Shown here: piece by piece, positions 1 to 8,469 of the stretch
How the letters are laid out: each line of letters opens with the position of its first letter
Numbering within the stretch: the first letter of the stretch is position 1
Source of the DNA: Lachnospiraceae bacterium Phil5
GTDB lineage: Bacteria > Bacillota > Clostridia > TANB77 > CAG-508
Assembly (NCBI GenBank): GCA_002633185.1
Contig: NWBM01000002.1
Span: forward strand, 374,832 to 438,831
Length of the DNA: 64,000 bases
Direction: 5' to 3'
Notes under the pieces: generated by a model
Databases searched by the model: none
Seen by the model: the letters and a program-made list of their open reading frames with translations, nothing else
Told to the model about the DNA's origin: nothing
Position numbers and translations under genes: made by a program

Positions 1-98
1 AAAATATAGAATCATATAAATTTTTAAAAGATATTTATAAATTCTACAAAAATATGTATAAAGATGAATTATTAAAAAATCCTTCATCAAAATTTTAA
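1..98 (+). CDS. C-terminal end of an unidentified protein, cut by the window edge
   Basis: An open frame enters from the left edge and ends with TAA at 96-98, giving a lysine- and tyrosine-rich tail of about 31 residues that ends NPSSKF. It lies 141 bases upstream of the GH57 gene on the same strand. GH57 branching-enzyme genes often follow a glycosyltransferase, but the visible tail is too short to identify. It could be chance, although codon use matches the neighbourhood. Confidence 0.5.
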   Translation, partial: NIESYKFLKDIYKFYKNMYKDELLKNPSSKF

Positions 99-135
99 AA
101 CACATTTTAATTGGGGACTTAAAATTTGAAGTTTA

Positions 136-176
136 AAAATTGAGGACACAGTTATTTATAATGTGCCCTCTATTTT
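136..176. repeat. Imperfect GGAC-core inverted repeat, possible terminator
   Basis: Two 15-base arms (136-150 and 162-176) with core GAGGACACA / TGTGCCCTC pair at 13 of 15 positions around an 11-base loop, followed by a T-rich tract. A further GGGGAC lies at 113-118. The core resembles palindromes at 1829, 37466, 44830 and 52214. It may terminate the upstream gene. Confidence 0.5.
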
Positions 177-239
177 ATTTCAATACATACACATAAAAAT
201 ACGCCAATATTTGAAATATTACTGAAAGGAATTTGAAAA

Positions 240-1830
240 ATGAAAGAACCATCAGGATATGTTAGTTTTGTTTTACATGCTCACTTACCTTTTATACATC
301 ATCCAGAAAGTGAAGATTATTTAGAAGAACAATGGTTATTTGAAGCTATTTCAGAAACCTATATTCCTCTTCTAACAAATTTTGAAATGCTTGTTAAAGA
401 ACATGTTGATTTTAGAATTACCATGTCTATTACCCCTCCTCTTTTATATATGCTTGATAATAAATTGTTACAACAAAGATATATTAACTATTTAAAAAAA
501 CATATTGAGCTTGCTGAAAAGGAAATTAAACGTACTGTTTATGATAAAAGAGTTAATGATTTAGCAAAATATTATTTTGAGAGATATTCTAATGATTTAA
601 AAATATTTAGAGATAAATTCAACTGTAATTTAATTCAAGGTTTTAAATATTTCCAAGATATTGGAGTTTTGGAAATAATTACATGTGGTGCTACACATGG
701 CTACTTTCCTATATTATACACAACTGAACAATCTGTTAAAGCTCAAATTGCTGTTGGTGTTCAAACTTATGAAAAATATTTTGGAAGAAAACCAAAAGGA
801 ATTTGGCTTCCAGAATGTGGATATGTTCCAGAATCTGACAAATACTTAAAAGAATATGGAATAGACTATATTATAATGGAATCTCATGGTGTTTTATATG
901 CAGAACCAGCCCCACTTTTTGGTACTTTTGCTCCTATAGTTTCTCCTAACCGGAATTATAGCATTTGGTAGAGATATTGAATCTTCTAGGCAAGTATGGA
1001 GCTCTATTAATGGATATCCTGGTGATTTTAATTATCGTGAATTTTATCGAGATATTGGCTACGAGGCTGATTATGACTATATTAAGCCATACATAGCATC
1101 TAACGGTGCTCGTGTTCACACCGGACTTAAGTATTATAGAATAACAGGAAAATCTGAAGAAAAAGATTTTTATAATATACAATGGGCTAAAGATACAGCT
1201 GAAAAACAGGCTGGGCACTTCTTAGACTCCAGAACAGCTCAAATAAAATTTGCTTCTAAACATACTCAGAACCCACCTATTGTATTGTGCCCTTATGACG
1301 CCGAATTATTTGGACATTGGTGGTATGAAGGTCCATATTGGCTTTATGTTTTATTTAAGAAAATTTATTACAATAATACAAACTTTAAATTAATCACTCC
1401 AAGCGAATATGTAAAAAAATATCCAGTTATACAAGAATGTACTCCTTGTAGATGTAGTTGGGGTGCAAATGGTTATAGTGAAGTTTGGCTTAATGGTTCA
1501 AATGACTATGCACTTAAACACATACATCATTTAGCAGAAAAAATGGTAGAACTTGCACATACATACTATAATGAAACAGACAAATTAAAACTAAGAGTTC
1601 TAAATCAATGTGCAAGAGAAGTATTATTAGCACAAAGCAGTGATTGGCTATTCATTATAACAAATGGAACAATGGTAGATTACGCTAAAAAACGAATAAA
1701 GGAGCATGTTGGTAGATTTAATAGATTTTGCGATGAATTAAATTCTGGTAATATTGATGAAAAATTTTTGACTTACGTTGAAAAACAAGATTGTGTTTTT
1801 GACGACATTGACTTTAGAATTTATTTTTAG
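240..1830 (+). CDS. GH57-family 1,4-alpha-glucan branching enzyme, read through a +1 frameshift at a CGG codon
   Basis: Glycoside hydrolase family 57 protein, DUF1957 branching-enzyme type, which introduces alpha-1,6 branches into glycogen-like glucan in the cytoplasm. The first frame (240-971) has HAHLPF (residues 13-18) and WLPECGY, whose Glu (about 192) is the family nucleophile. It stops at 969-971. The rest of the protein continues in the next frame to 1830 and contains YDAELFGHWW, with the acid Asp at about 353. The join is at codon CGG 951-953 after AAC: skipping the C gives SPN-G-IIAFGRD, the expected sequence. The fused product is about 529 residues, normal for the family. The start follows GAAAGGAAT. 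The break separates the two catalytic residues, so the zero-frame product alone would be inactive. Confidence 0.85.
951..953 (+). other. Putative +1 frameshift site (AAC CGG A) in the GH57 gene
   Basis: The zero frame reads AAC CGG AAT and stops five codons later. Dropping C951 gives AAC GGA ATT ATA GCA, and the open frame then runs to 1830. The same CCGGA string at 1121-1125 in this gene is read normally as ACC GGA. Confidence 0.75.
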
Positions 1831-1889
1831 TAGAGTTTTTGGGACACCTCCAAAAAAATTTTTTTTGGAGGTGTCCCAAAAACTCTACT
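1829..1889. repeat. Near-perfect 30-bp-arm palindrome with GGGACACC core
   Basis: The left arm (1829-1858) and right arm (1859-1889) are almost exact reverse complements with essentially no loop. The core is GGGACACCTCC / GGAGGTGTCCC. The GH57 stop codon (1828-1830) and the stop of the convergent minus-strand gene (1885-1887) both lie in the arms. It probably acts as a bidirectional terminator. The GGGAC core recurs at 37466, 44830 and 52214, suggesting a dispersed REP- or MITE-like element. Confidence 0.8.
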
Positions 1890-2241
1890 CATCATATTTA
1901 AACTCAATATTATTAGCTTTTACAAACTTAATTAATTTATTTATATAATATTCAAAATCATCATCATCTATTTCTTTTACTTCATTAATTACTTTTTGAA
2001 TGTATTCACTCGTGCTGAATTCTGGGTATACCTTTCTATTTTTTCTAAATGATTCTAAATGAAAAATTATGTCTTTATTCCTTTTATATGCAGGAAGAAT
2101 TTTCATTACTGCTAAAAATAAAATTTGTTTCATTTCTTTTTTTATTTTATATGAATTTATTGTATTTATTATTTCTAAACAATTATTACTTTTTGAAATT
2201 CCTGGTTGTATTTTCCCTGAATAAATAACTTTTCTTTCCAT
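1885..2241 (-). CDS. Hypothetical protein, 118 residues
   Basis: Not recognised. It is a Lys/Glu/Ile-rich, probably soluble and helical protein with an acidic run (IDDDDFEYY, about residues 91-99) and no signal peptide or membrane span. The start ATG follows GGGAGG at good spacing, and a strong promoter lies at 2278-2306, so it is expressed alone. Its TAG stop lies in the arm of the 1829-1889 palindrome. Composition matches the core genes. Confidence 0.6.
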   Translation of the reverse strand: MERKVIYSGKIQPGISKSNNCLEIINTINSYKIKKEMKQILFLAVMKILPAYKRNKDIIFHLESFRKNRKVYPEFSTSEYIQKVINEVKEIDDDDFEYYINKLIKFVKANNIEFKYDE

Positions 2242-2277
2242 TTATTTTATTTCCTCCCTTTATAAATTAACATAATT

Positions 2278-2306
2278 ATTATAGCATCTTTTTCTTGATT
2301 GTGCAA
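2278..2306 (-). promoter_or_regulatory. Sigma-A-type promoter for the 118-residue gene
   Basis: On the minus strand TTGCAC (2306-2301), a 17-base spacer and TATAAT (2283-2278) form a near-consensus promoter with an extended TGc before the -10. The ATG at 2241 is about 30 bases downstream of the expected transcript start. Confidence 0.75.
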
Positions 2307-2364
2307 TTAAATTGTTTAACATTTGTGTATATTTTAGGCTTGTTTTTATATATAGTATAGAAAA

Positions 2365-2393
2365 ATGAGTACTGAATTAGCATCAGTACTCAT
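2365..2393 (-). terminator. Rho-independent terminator after the 171-residue gene
   Basis: An 11-bp perfect stem, ATGAGTACTGA / TCAGTACTCAT, with a 7-base loop is followed on the minus strand by TTTTTC. It lies just past the stop at 2401. Confidence 0.8.
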
Positions 2394-2400
2394 TTAAAAC

Positions 2401-2916
2401 TTAAAATTTAATCAACTCAATTAACGCCAGATAATTTTGCAGTTCCTCTATCCGTTTTGCAGTTTTTTCAGCATGCATGCGAACATAGTGAAGTACTTCA
2501 TCCTGCATTGCATCATGACTAATTTTTTTTCTGCTTAACTCTTCATCTTCCTCATTCTGAAACTCTTCTGTCTCTTGGTTGAAGATTTTTCTAAGTTCCT
2601 GCACCTGTTCTTGCGGAAGGTTTTGAGTATCCTCAGCAAAAACTTCTCTGCGCTCTGCATGAAGACTTCTGTACTTGGCAACAACATACTCATTGTCATA
2701 TTGGACCCAGTCCTCAAACAAAAACGTTATTCCAAGCATAAGAAACTGGTCCACAAAAATCTCTGTCATGCCAGCATCTAACAATGCAAAAGCGATGTCT
2801 TCAGTACTGTCAGCCCTCTTCACTTTTGAAATTGCTCTGTCGTTTTGATAACTCCTCTCCAATTTCGTAATTTGGTGAATAACTTTGCTCTTGAGTTTTT
2901 TTGTCTCCATGTCCAT
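2401..2916 (-). CDS. Hypothetical coiled-coil protein, 171 residues, foreign-looking composition
   Basis: Not recognised. It is a Glu/Lys/Arg-rich soluble protein. An N-terminal helix with basic residues is followed by a middle segment (LDAGMTEIFVDQFLMLG, about residues 47-63) and a long acidic, coiled-coil-like second half. Codon use is visibly richer in G and C (CTG, GCG, CGC, CAG) than that of flanking genes, suggesting transfer. It has one of only two apparently ordinary in-frame CGG codons in the window (2452-2454, Arg, 17 codons before the stop); a +1 skip there would meet TAG at once. It has its own promoter, a structured leader and its own terminator. The start follows AGGAGGAAC. Confidence 0.6.
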   Translation of the reverse strand: MDMETKKLKSKVIHQITKLERSYQNDRAISKVKRADSTEDIAFALLDAGMTEIFVDQFLMLGITFLFEDWVQYDNEYVVAKYRSLHAERREVFAEDTQNLPQEQVQELRKIFNQETEEFQNEEDEELSRKKISHDAMQDEVLHYVRMHAEKTAKRIEELQNYLALIELIKF

Positions 2917-2940
2917 CTTATGTTCCTCCTAATAAGACGA

Positions 2941-2983
2941 CCGATTTTTCTTTTCGTTAGCCTCCAATCGGAAAAAAGCTAAC
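2941..2983 (-). promoter_or_regulatory. Structured leader upstream of the 171-residue gene
   Basis: Two overlapping inverted repeats compete in the leader: CCGATT (2941-2946) with AATCGG (2966-2971), and GTTAGC (2956-2961) with GCTAAC (2978-2983). Only one can form at a time, as in attenuators. The function is not shown; it could also be an operator. Confidence 0.35.
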
Positions 2984-3011
2984 TCAACTGATTGAATAAT
3001 CATGTATGAAT

Positions 3012-3040
3012 ATTATATCAAATATAACGTTAAAAGTCAA
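3012..3040 (-). promoter_or_regulatory. Sigma-A-type promoter for the 171-residue gene
   Basis: TTGACT (3040-3035), a 17-base spacer and TATAAT (3017-3012) lie on the minus strand. The implied leader is about 90 bases and contains the competing hairpins at 2941-2983. Confidence 0.8.
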
Positions 3041-3058
3041 TTATGTAAATCGATTTGT

Positions 3059-4073
3059 TTAATATAAGCTCTCCTGCATAGGATATCCTAAATGCTCATA
3101 TGCAGCAGGTAATGGAATTCTTCCTCTAACAGTTCTTGAAATAAATCCAATTTGAATTAAATATGGCTCATATACATCTTCTATGGTTTCAACTTCTTCC
3201 CCTATTGTTGTAGCTAAAGTATCTATTCCAACTGGTCTTCCTGCATACTTTGTAATCATTACATCTAGTAATTTTCTATCAATTTCATCTAATCCCATTT
3301 CATCTATTTCGAGTCTATTTAAAGCAGTTTTTGTTACCTTTAAATTAATGGTCCCATCACCAATTACCAAAGCATAATCACGTACTCTTTTTAATAATCT
3401 GTTAGCAATTCTTGGTGTTCCCCTTGAACGTCTTGCAATTTCAATTGCTGATTCATTATCAATTCCTATATCAAGAATTTTTGCTGAACGTTTCACTATA
3501 AATGCTAAATCTTCTACTGCATATAATTCAAGCCTATCAACTATTCCAAAACGATCTCTTAATGGAGTTGATAAGGTTCCAGCTTTTGTTGTTGCACCAA
3601 TTAATGTGAATTTAGGTATATTTAATCTGATTGATTTTGCTGTTGGACCTTTTCCAATAATTATATCTAACACAAAATCTTCTAATGCTGGATACAAAAT
3701 TTCTTCAACATTTTTATTTAATCTATGTATCTCATCTATAAATAAAACATCATTTTCTTGTAAATTTGTAAGTAACGCAGCCAAATCCCCTGCTTTTTCA
3801 ATTGCTGGGCCTGAGGTTATTTTAATTTTTGAGCCCATTTCATTTGCAATAATATTGGCAAGAGTTGTTTTTCCAAGCCCCGGAGGTCCATATAATAAAA
3901 CATGATCTAAAGCATCTTGTCTTTTTTTTGCTGATTCTATATATACTTTCATGTTTTCTTTGACTTTGGATTGACCTATATATTCATTTAGAAATTTTGG
4001 CCTTAGTGACAATTCCATTGATTCTTCAATTGGATCTATTACTTCAGAACCGAATTATTCTGTCTTCTTCCAT
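3059..4073 (-). CDS. ruvB: Holliday junction branch-migration ATPase RuvB, +1 frameshift at CGG near the N-terminus
   Basis: RuvB is the hexameric AAA+ motor that, with RuvA, drives branch migration during recombinational repair. Walker A GPPGLGKT (about 62-69), Walker B DEIH (about 113-116), [15 protein letters not shown] and the C-terminal winged helix ([17 protein letters not shown]) are all present. The frame is open from 4018, but the real start is ATG 4073, which has AAGGAGG at ideal spacing. Seven codons later (MEEDRII) the frame meets CGG 4052-4050 then TTC TGA. Skipping the C gives GGT TCT GAA and joins the long frame. The fused length of 337 is normal. An internal start at 4018 has no comparable ribosome site. 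It follows tagO with a 32-base gap. Confidence 0.9.
4050..4052 (-). other. Putative +1 frameshift site (ATT CGG T) in ruvB
   Basis: The zero frame reads ATT CGG TTC TGA. Skipping C4052 gives ATT GGT TCT GAA, so the N-terminus becomes MEEDRIIGSEVIDP and continues into RuvB. The skipped C has no adjacent C. Because the N-terminus of RuvB varies, an inserted G (CGT TCT, Arg) cannot be excluded here. Confidence 0.65.
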
Positions 4074-4105
4074 GTCCTAACCTCCTTTATTTATTTAACC
4101 TGTCC

Positions 4106-5192
4106 CTAATTGTCCCTTTTTCCGAATTTAAGAATGTCTTTGTAGCCTATAGCTGCTATTGCTATTACCATTAATGCAAATGATAATGCTTTCCAAATTC
4201 CACTCTCTAGTAATATTATTGCGAACATTCCTAAGCATGCGCTTATTGAGTATAAGATTAGTACAGCTTGTTTTTGTGTATAACCTTTTTTCATTAATTT
4301 GTGATGTAAATGTCCTGTGTCTGGAGCAAATATTGCTTTTATTGATTTTCCTTTTATTATTCTTCTAACAATAGCAAATAGTGTATCCGCTATTGGAAGT
4401 GCTAATATTATTAATGGTGCTATTAATACTAGTAGTGTGTATCTTTTAGCTGTTCCTAAAATTGAAATAACTGCCAAGCTAAATCCTAGGAATTGGGCTC
4501 CGAGTGTCACCTATAAATGTTTTTGCTGGATTTACATTATATGGCATAAATCCTACTATTGCTCCTGCTAGAGCTGTTATTAAAATTGTTGCTATTATTG
4601 GTGATTGATTCATTGTGAATACTATTATTAATGAAAAACATGATATTAGCGTAATTCCTGATGATAATCCATCTAGCCCATCTATTAAATTAATTGCATT
4701 TGTTATTCCAACTATCCAGCCTACAGATAAAACATAAACTATAACACTATTATTAATATTTAGTGTTTGTTCTAGAAATGGGATTTCTATATTATCAATT
4801 CTGGTTCCAAATGAAACTACAATTACTGCAGCTATTATTTGTCCTATTAATTTAACTATTGCTGGTAATCCTTTTACATCGTCAATATAGCAGAATACTG
4901 ATAATACTATAATTCCAAGCAAATAACCTAAAAGCTTGTATGAATAGTTTTCTGACCCAAATAAGTTAAATGTTTTTTCTAAACTCATTATTATAATTAA
5001 ATATATTGCTGATAATAAAAAGCCAATAATTACTGCAATTCCGCCAAGCCTTGGCATTGGTTCTTCATTTACTCTTCTTTTTTCTGGTAAATCAATTGCT
5101 CCTACTTTTTTTGCTAATCTAATTGTATATGGTGTTATTACAAAAGCTGCTGCAAAAGCTAATAGGAAAGAAATGGATATATCTCCCCACAT
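4106..5192 (-). CDS. tagO: TagO/WecA-type undecaprenyl-phosphate GlcNAc-1-phosphate transferase, +1 frameshift at CGG
   Basis: Polytopic membrane enzyme that starts wall teichoic acid or similar polymers by moving GlcNAc-1-phosphate from UDP-GlcNAc to undecaprenyl phosphate. About ten hydrophobic segments surround the DD motif (YIDDVKGL, about 103-110), NLIDGLDGLSSG (about 168-179), FIGDTG and the HLHH loop (TGHLHHKL) that marks the WecA/TagO branch rather than MraY. The frame breaks at CGG 4502-4500, exactly inside the strictly conserved GDTG. Skipping the C restores GDT-G-AQFLGF, and the frame stays open to TAG 4108-4106. The fused length is about 361. The start at 5192 is preferred because GGAGG overlaps the ATG at 5198 too closely. 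The stop lies in a small GTCCCTAATTGTCCC repeat remnant. Confidence 0.88.
4500..4502 (-). other. Putative +1 frameshift site (ACT CGG A) in tagO
   Basis: The zero frame ACT CGG AGC runs into TAG after eight codons. Dropping C4502 gives ACT GGA GCC CAA TTC CTA, the invariant GDTG plus AQFL. The extra C sits between T and G, so it is not a homopolymer extension. Confidence 0.8.
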
Positions 5193-5234
5193 AATCATTC
5201 CTCCATTTTTTATTTTCGGAAAATATTATATAAA

Positions 5235-6344
5235 TTATTTAGAATATTTCTCAATAATTGCATCTGCTATTCTCTTACTTGCTTTTCCATCTCCATATGG
5301 ATTTGATGCTTTGCTCATTCGTGCATATTCATTTTCATCTGTCAATAATTCTTTTGTTAAATTATATATTGTTTCTTCATCTGTTCCAGCTAGTTTTAAA
5401 GTTCCTGCAGCAATTCCTTCTGGTCTTTCTGTAGTATTTCTTAATACTAATACAGGTTTACCAAGTGATGGTGCTTCTTCTTGAATTCCGCCACTATCTG
5501 TCATTATTAAATATGATTTTGCAATAAAGTTATGAAAATCTACAACTTCAAGTGGATCTATTAATTTGATTTTTTCATTATTTCCAAGAACATCATTTGC
5601 AACTTCTCTTACTTTTGGATTTAAGTGAACTGGGTAGATGGCTTTTACATCATCAAATTCGTCTAAAATTCTTTTAATTGCCTTAAACATTCCTCTCATT
5701 GGCTCACCAAGATTTTCTCTTCTATGAGCTGTTATTAAAATTAATCTATCTTTTCCTACCCAATTGAATATTTCATTTGAATAATCTTGTTTTACAGTAG
5801 TAGCTAAAGCATCAATTGCTGTATTTCCTGTAACATATATAGTTTCTGGTCTTTTATTTTCTTTTAAGAGACTATTTTTACTATTTTCTGTTGGTGCAAA
5901 ATGCATATCTGCTATAACTCCAACCATTTGTCTATTCATCTCTTCTGGGAATGGTGAATACTTGTCCCAAGTACGTAGACCTGCTTCAACATGTCCTACA
6001 TCAACTTGAGAATAATATGCAGCTAATGCACCTGCAAATGTTGTAGTTGTATCTCCATGAACCAAAACAATATTAGGTTGTACCTCTTTAATAACTTCCT
6101 CTAATCCTTTTAATGCTCTTGCTGTTATGTCTGATAAAGTTTGTCCTTGTTGCATAATGTTTAAGTCATAATCTGGAACGATTTCGAATGTGTTTAATAC
6201 TTGATCTAACATTTGTCTGTGTTGTGCTGTAACACATACTATACATTCTATTTCCTCTCTTGATTTTAATTCTTTAACTAATGGAGCCATTTTTATAGCT
6301 TCTGGTCTTGTTCCAAATACTGTCATTACTTTAATTTTTGCCAT
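5235..6344 (-). CDS. wecB: UDP-N-acetylglucosamine 2-epimerase (non-hydrolysing)
   Basis: Interconverts UDP-GlcNAc and UDP-ManNAc in the cytoplasm, supplying ManNAc for the second step of teichoic-acid linkage-unit synthesis by TagA. Family signatures are VFGTRPEAIKM at the N-terminus, HGDTTT, VEAGLRT, ITAHRREN and the nucleotide-binding TDSGGIQEEAP near the C-terminus. Length is about 369, normal. The ATG at 6344 is chosen because GAGGA lies 8 bases upstream; a GTG at 6359 is in frame but lacks a site. It lies between tagO and tagA, which is typical for this pathway. Confidence 0.93.
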   Translation of the reverse strand: MAKIKVMTVFGTRPEAIKMAPLVKELKSREEIECIVCVTAQHRQMLDQVLNTFEIVPDYDLNIMQQGQTLSDITARALKGLEEVIKEVQPNIVLVHGDTTTTFAGALAAYYSQVDVGHVEAGLRTWDKYSPFPEEMNRQMVGVIADMHFAPTENSKNSLLKENKRPETIYVTGNTAIDALATTVKQDYSNEIFNWVGKDRLILITAHRRENLGEPMRGMFKAIKRILDEFDDVKAIYPVHLNPKVREVANDVLGNNEKIKLIDPLEVVDFHNFIAKSYLIMTDSGGIQEEAPSLGKPVLVLRNTTERPEGIAAGTLKLAGTDEETIYNLTKELLTDENEYARMSKASNPYGDGKASKRIADAIIEKYSK

Positions 6345-6392
6345 TTTTTTATTCCTCACTTTCCTTTGTTATCCTCAAAAAGAGATTATTCT

Positions 6393-7116
6393 CTATTTTC
6401 TAAATTTTTCAATTATAACACAATAAATAAATTTTATTAACTTAACTTGTCTGAATGCTCTTTTGGGCTGCATTATCAATCTGTATAACCATTCCAAATT
6501 AAGTTTGATTATCCAATTTGGAGCTCTTTTAAAAGTATTGCTTATCGCATCAAAGCTTCCGGCCAACAGGCATAAGTATTTTTACTGTTGATAATCTATC
6601 TTTGTTATTTAAAATGAATTTTTCTTGCTTTGGACTTCCTGTACCCACAAATAAAATGTCTGGCTTGGTTTCTTTTATTCTTTCAACCACAACATCTTCA
6701 TCTGTAAAACCATTACAAATACCAACAATGTTAATTCCTTTATAATTGTTTTCAATTTCAATTTTAGCCTTTTCTAACACATCTTGTTGTGTTCCATAAA
6801 GAAAAACTCTTGAATTATATTTTATCGATTCTTCGCATAATCTTTTCATGAAGTCTATTCCAGCAATTCTTTTCTTTATTTTTCCTTTATTTATTTTTGA
6901 AGCATATACTATTCCTATTCCATCTGGAATTTGAAATTTTTGTGAATTGAAATCAGAAACAAGTTTTTTATCTTCATAATTATTTATTACTATTTCTGGA
7001 TTAACATTGATTATTACGTTTTGAATATTGTTGTTATAATCTTTGAAAAGCTCACTAATCAGCTCGTTTTCGCTATTCACACAAACATCAAACCCTAGTA
7101 TTTTTTCTTTTTCCAT
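6393..7116 (-). CDS. tagA: WecG/TagA/CpsF N-acetylmannosaminyltransferase, +1 frameshift at CGG
   Basis: GT26-family enzyme that adds ManNAc to GlcNAc-PP-undecaprenol, the committed step of wall teichoic-acid linkage-unit synthesis. The first frame has INVNPEIVI, the catalytic-loop segment IPDGIGIVYASK and VGTGSPKQEKF. It then reads VG-R-KL and stops at TGA. The break is CGG 6561-6559: skipping the C gives VG-G-SFD and about 55 further codons ending at TAG 6395-6393. That tail contains KRAPNW and LEWLYRLIMQPKR, the family C-terminal signature. The fused length of 240 is normal. The start at 7116 follows AGGAGAT. The conserved tail would be lost without the shift. Confidence 0.9.
6559..6561 (-). 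other. Putative +1 frameshift site (GGC CGG A) in tagA
   Basis: The zero frame GGC CGG AAG CTT TGA stops two codons after CGG. Dropping C6561 gives GGC GGA AGC TTT GAT (GGSFD) and a family-typical C-terminus. Confidence 0.8.
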
Positions 7117-7162
7117 AATTTATCTCCTGATAATATTTGAATTAATCTCTTGTTTTCACTTA

Positions 7163-8455
7163 CTATTCATACTGTTTTAGCAATTCAACAATTGCATTTG
7201 CTTTTGCATCCCAAGTATTTTCAAGTGCTTCTTTCTTTAATATTTCATAATAATCATTATTATCTTCTCTGTTCATTTTTACTGCTTTATCAACTAATTC
7301 TATAAATTCATCATGATTATTTGCAATCATTACAGATTCATATTTCTTGCACTCTGGCATAGCTGTTGTTACAATAGGCTTATCTAATGCCATATATTCG
7401 AATAATTTTACTGGTGATGTTGCATTTGTAATAGAGTTTATTAAAAATGGTATTGTACAAATTGTAAATTCTTTAGCATAATATGGTAAAACATTGTATT
7501 CTCTTGAACCTAAGAAATATATGTTTTTGTACTCTTCTAGTCTTGCTTCATCATAAGCACCATCATATTTTATTCCTAAAAGAACTATGTTATAATCTGG
7601 TCTTTCCTTAGAAAGTTTTTTTACTAAATCATAATCAAACCATGTAGCTAAAGCACCATAATAACCGATTATTGGCTTTCCTTGTTCTATTATTTTTGCA
7701 AATTCATCATCTAATTTGTAATTTGCATCTAATTCAGTAAAATGCTTATAATCAACACCGTTGCATGAAAATACAATTTTTTCGTTTTTTCTTTTAGATA
7801 AAACATCTTTTTTCAATTCATCTGCGGTAACAACTACAAATACATTTTCTGTGTCTTGAAGCATATATTCGTATTTATCTTTTACATTAACAGGTAATTC
7901 TTTTGCACCTATTAGTAATGGACTTATATCATCTATATATTCATATATTACTTTATATCCATCAGTAATATACTGTTTTAATTCCGCTAAACTAACTGTT
8001 GCATCTGTTGAATAAAATTGAATATATTTAGGTTTTTTTATTTTATTTATCTCTTCTTCTATTAATTTTTTAATTGCTCTGTTATTGAAATTAACCAAAT
8101 ACAAATTATCTTTTACTTTTTTATATGTTCTTACTTTATCTGTCACTGTTGTAATTTCATAAAATATTAAACATTTTTTATTTGATAATTGTGTTTCTAT
8201 ATGTTGAGGTCTTTGAAACAGTGGAACATTCCATCCAAATGAACTTCTCCATATAATAATTCTTTCAAAATCACCTTTTAAAATATCATCAATTTCACTT
8301 CTAATTTTTTTATTATTTAATTTTACATATATAAAGCTGAATACATTTATTTTTGAAATGTATTCTGCTTTTATATATCTATATACTTTTTTTATAGTTA
8401 ATCCTAAACCATCTTTTTTTAATAATAATTTTATTTTATTAATTTTATTTCCCAT
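7163..8455 (-). CDS. Glycosyltransferase, GT-B fold (family 1/4-like)
   Basis: Cytoplasmic glycosyltransferase of about 430 residues in the polysaccharide operon. After a variable N-terminal half, IIGYYGAL plus WFDYDLV (about residues 260-277) marks the start of the donor-binding Rossmann domain. It is followed by KERPDYNIVLLG and the donor-site segment TSPVKLFEYMALDKPIV (about 367-383), where the Glu typically binds the nucleotide sugar. Donor and acceptor cannot be told. It lies 46 bases upstream of tagA and 14 bases downstream of the FAD-enzyme gene, so all are probably co-transcribed. It may extend the linkage unit or build the polymer repeat. Confidence 0.8.
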   Translation of the reverse strand: MGNKINKIKLLLKKDGLGLTIKKVYRYIKAEYISKINVFSFIYVKLNNKKIRSEIDDILKGDFERIIIWRSSFGWNVPLFQRPQHIETQLSNKKCLIFYEITTVTDKVRTYKKVKDNLYLVNFNNRAIKKLIEEEINKIKKPKYIQFYSTDATVSLAELKQYITDGYKVIYEYIDDISPLLIGAKELPVNVKDKYEYMLQDTENVFVVVTADELKKDVLSKRKNEKIVFSCNGVDYKHFTELDANYKLDDEFAKIIEQGKPIIGYYGALATWFDYDLVKKLSKERPDYNIVLLGIKYDGAYDEARLEEYKNIYFLGSREYNVLPYYAKEFTICTIPFLINSITNATSPVKLFEYMALDKPIVTTAMPECKKYESVMIANNHDEFIELVDKAVKMNREDNNDYYEILKKEALENTWDAKANAIVELLKQYE

Positions 8456-8469
8456 TTTTTCACCTAAAA

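Noticed and set aside
946..1218. Minus-strand open frame opposite the GH57 gene
   Set aside because: It overlaps the frameshift region of a recognisable enzyme, lacks a ribosome site and gives a hydrophobic low-complexity product.
4106..5192. MraY of peptidoglycan synthesis
   Set aside because: The HLHH loop and the adjacent wecB and tagA genes indicate the WecA/TagO branch; no mur genes are near.
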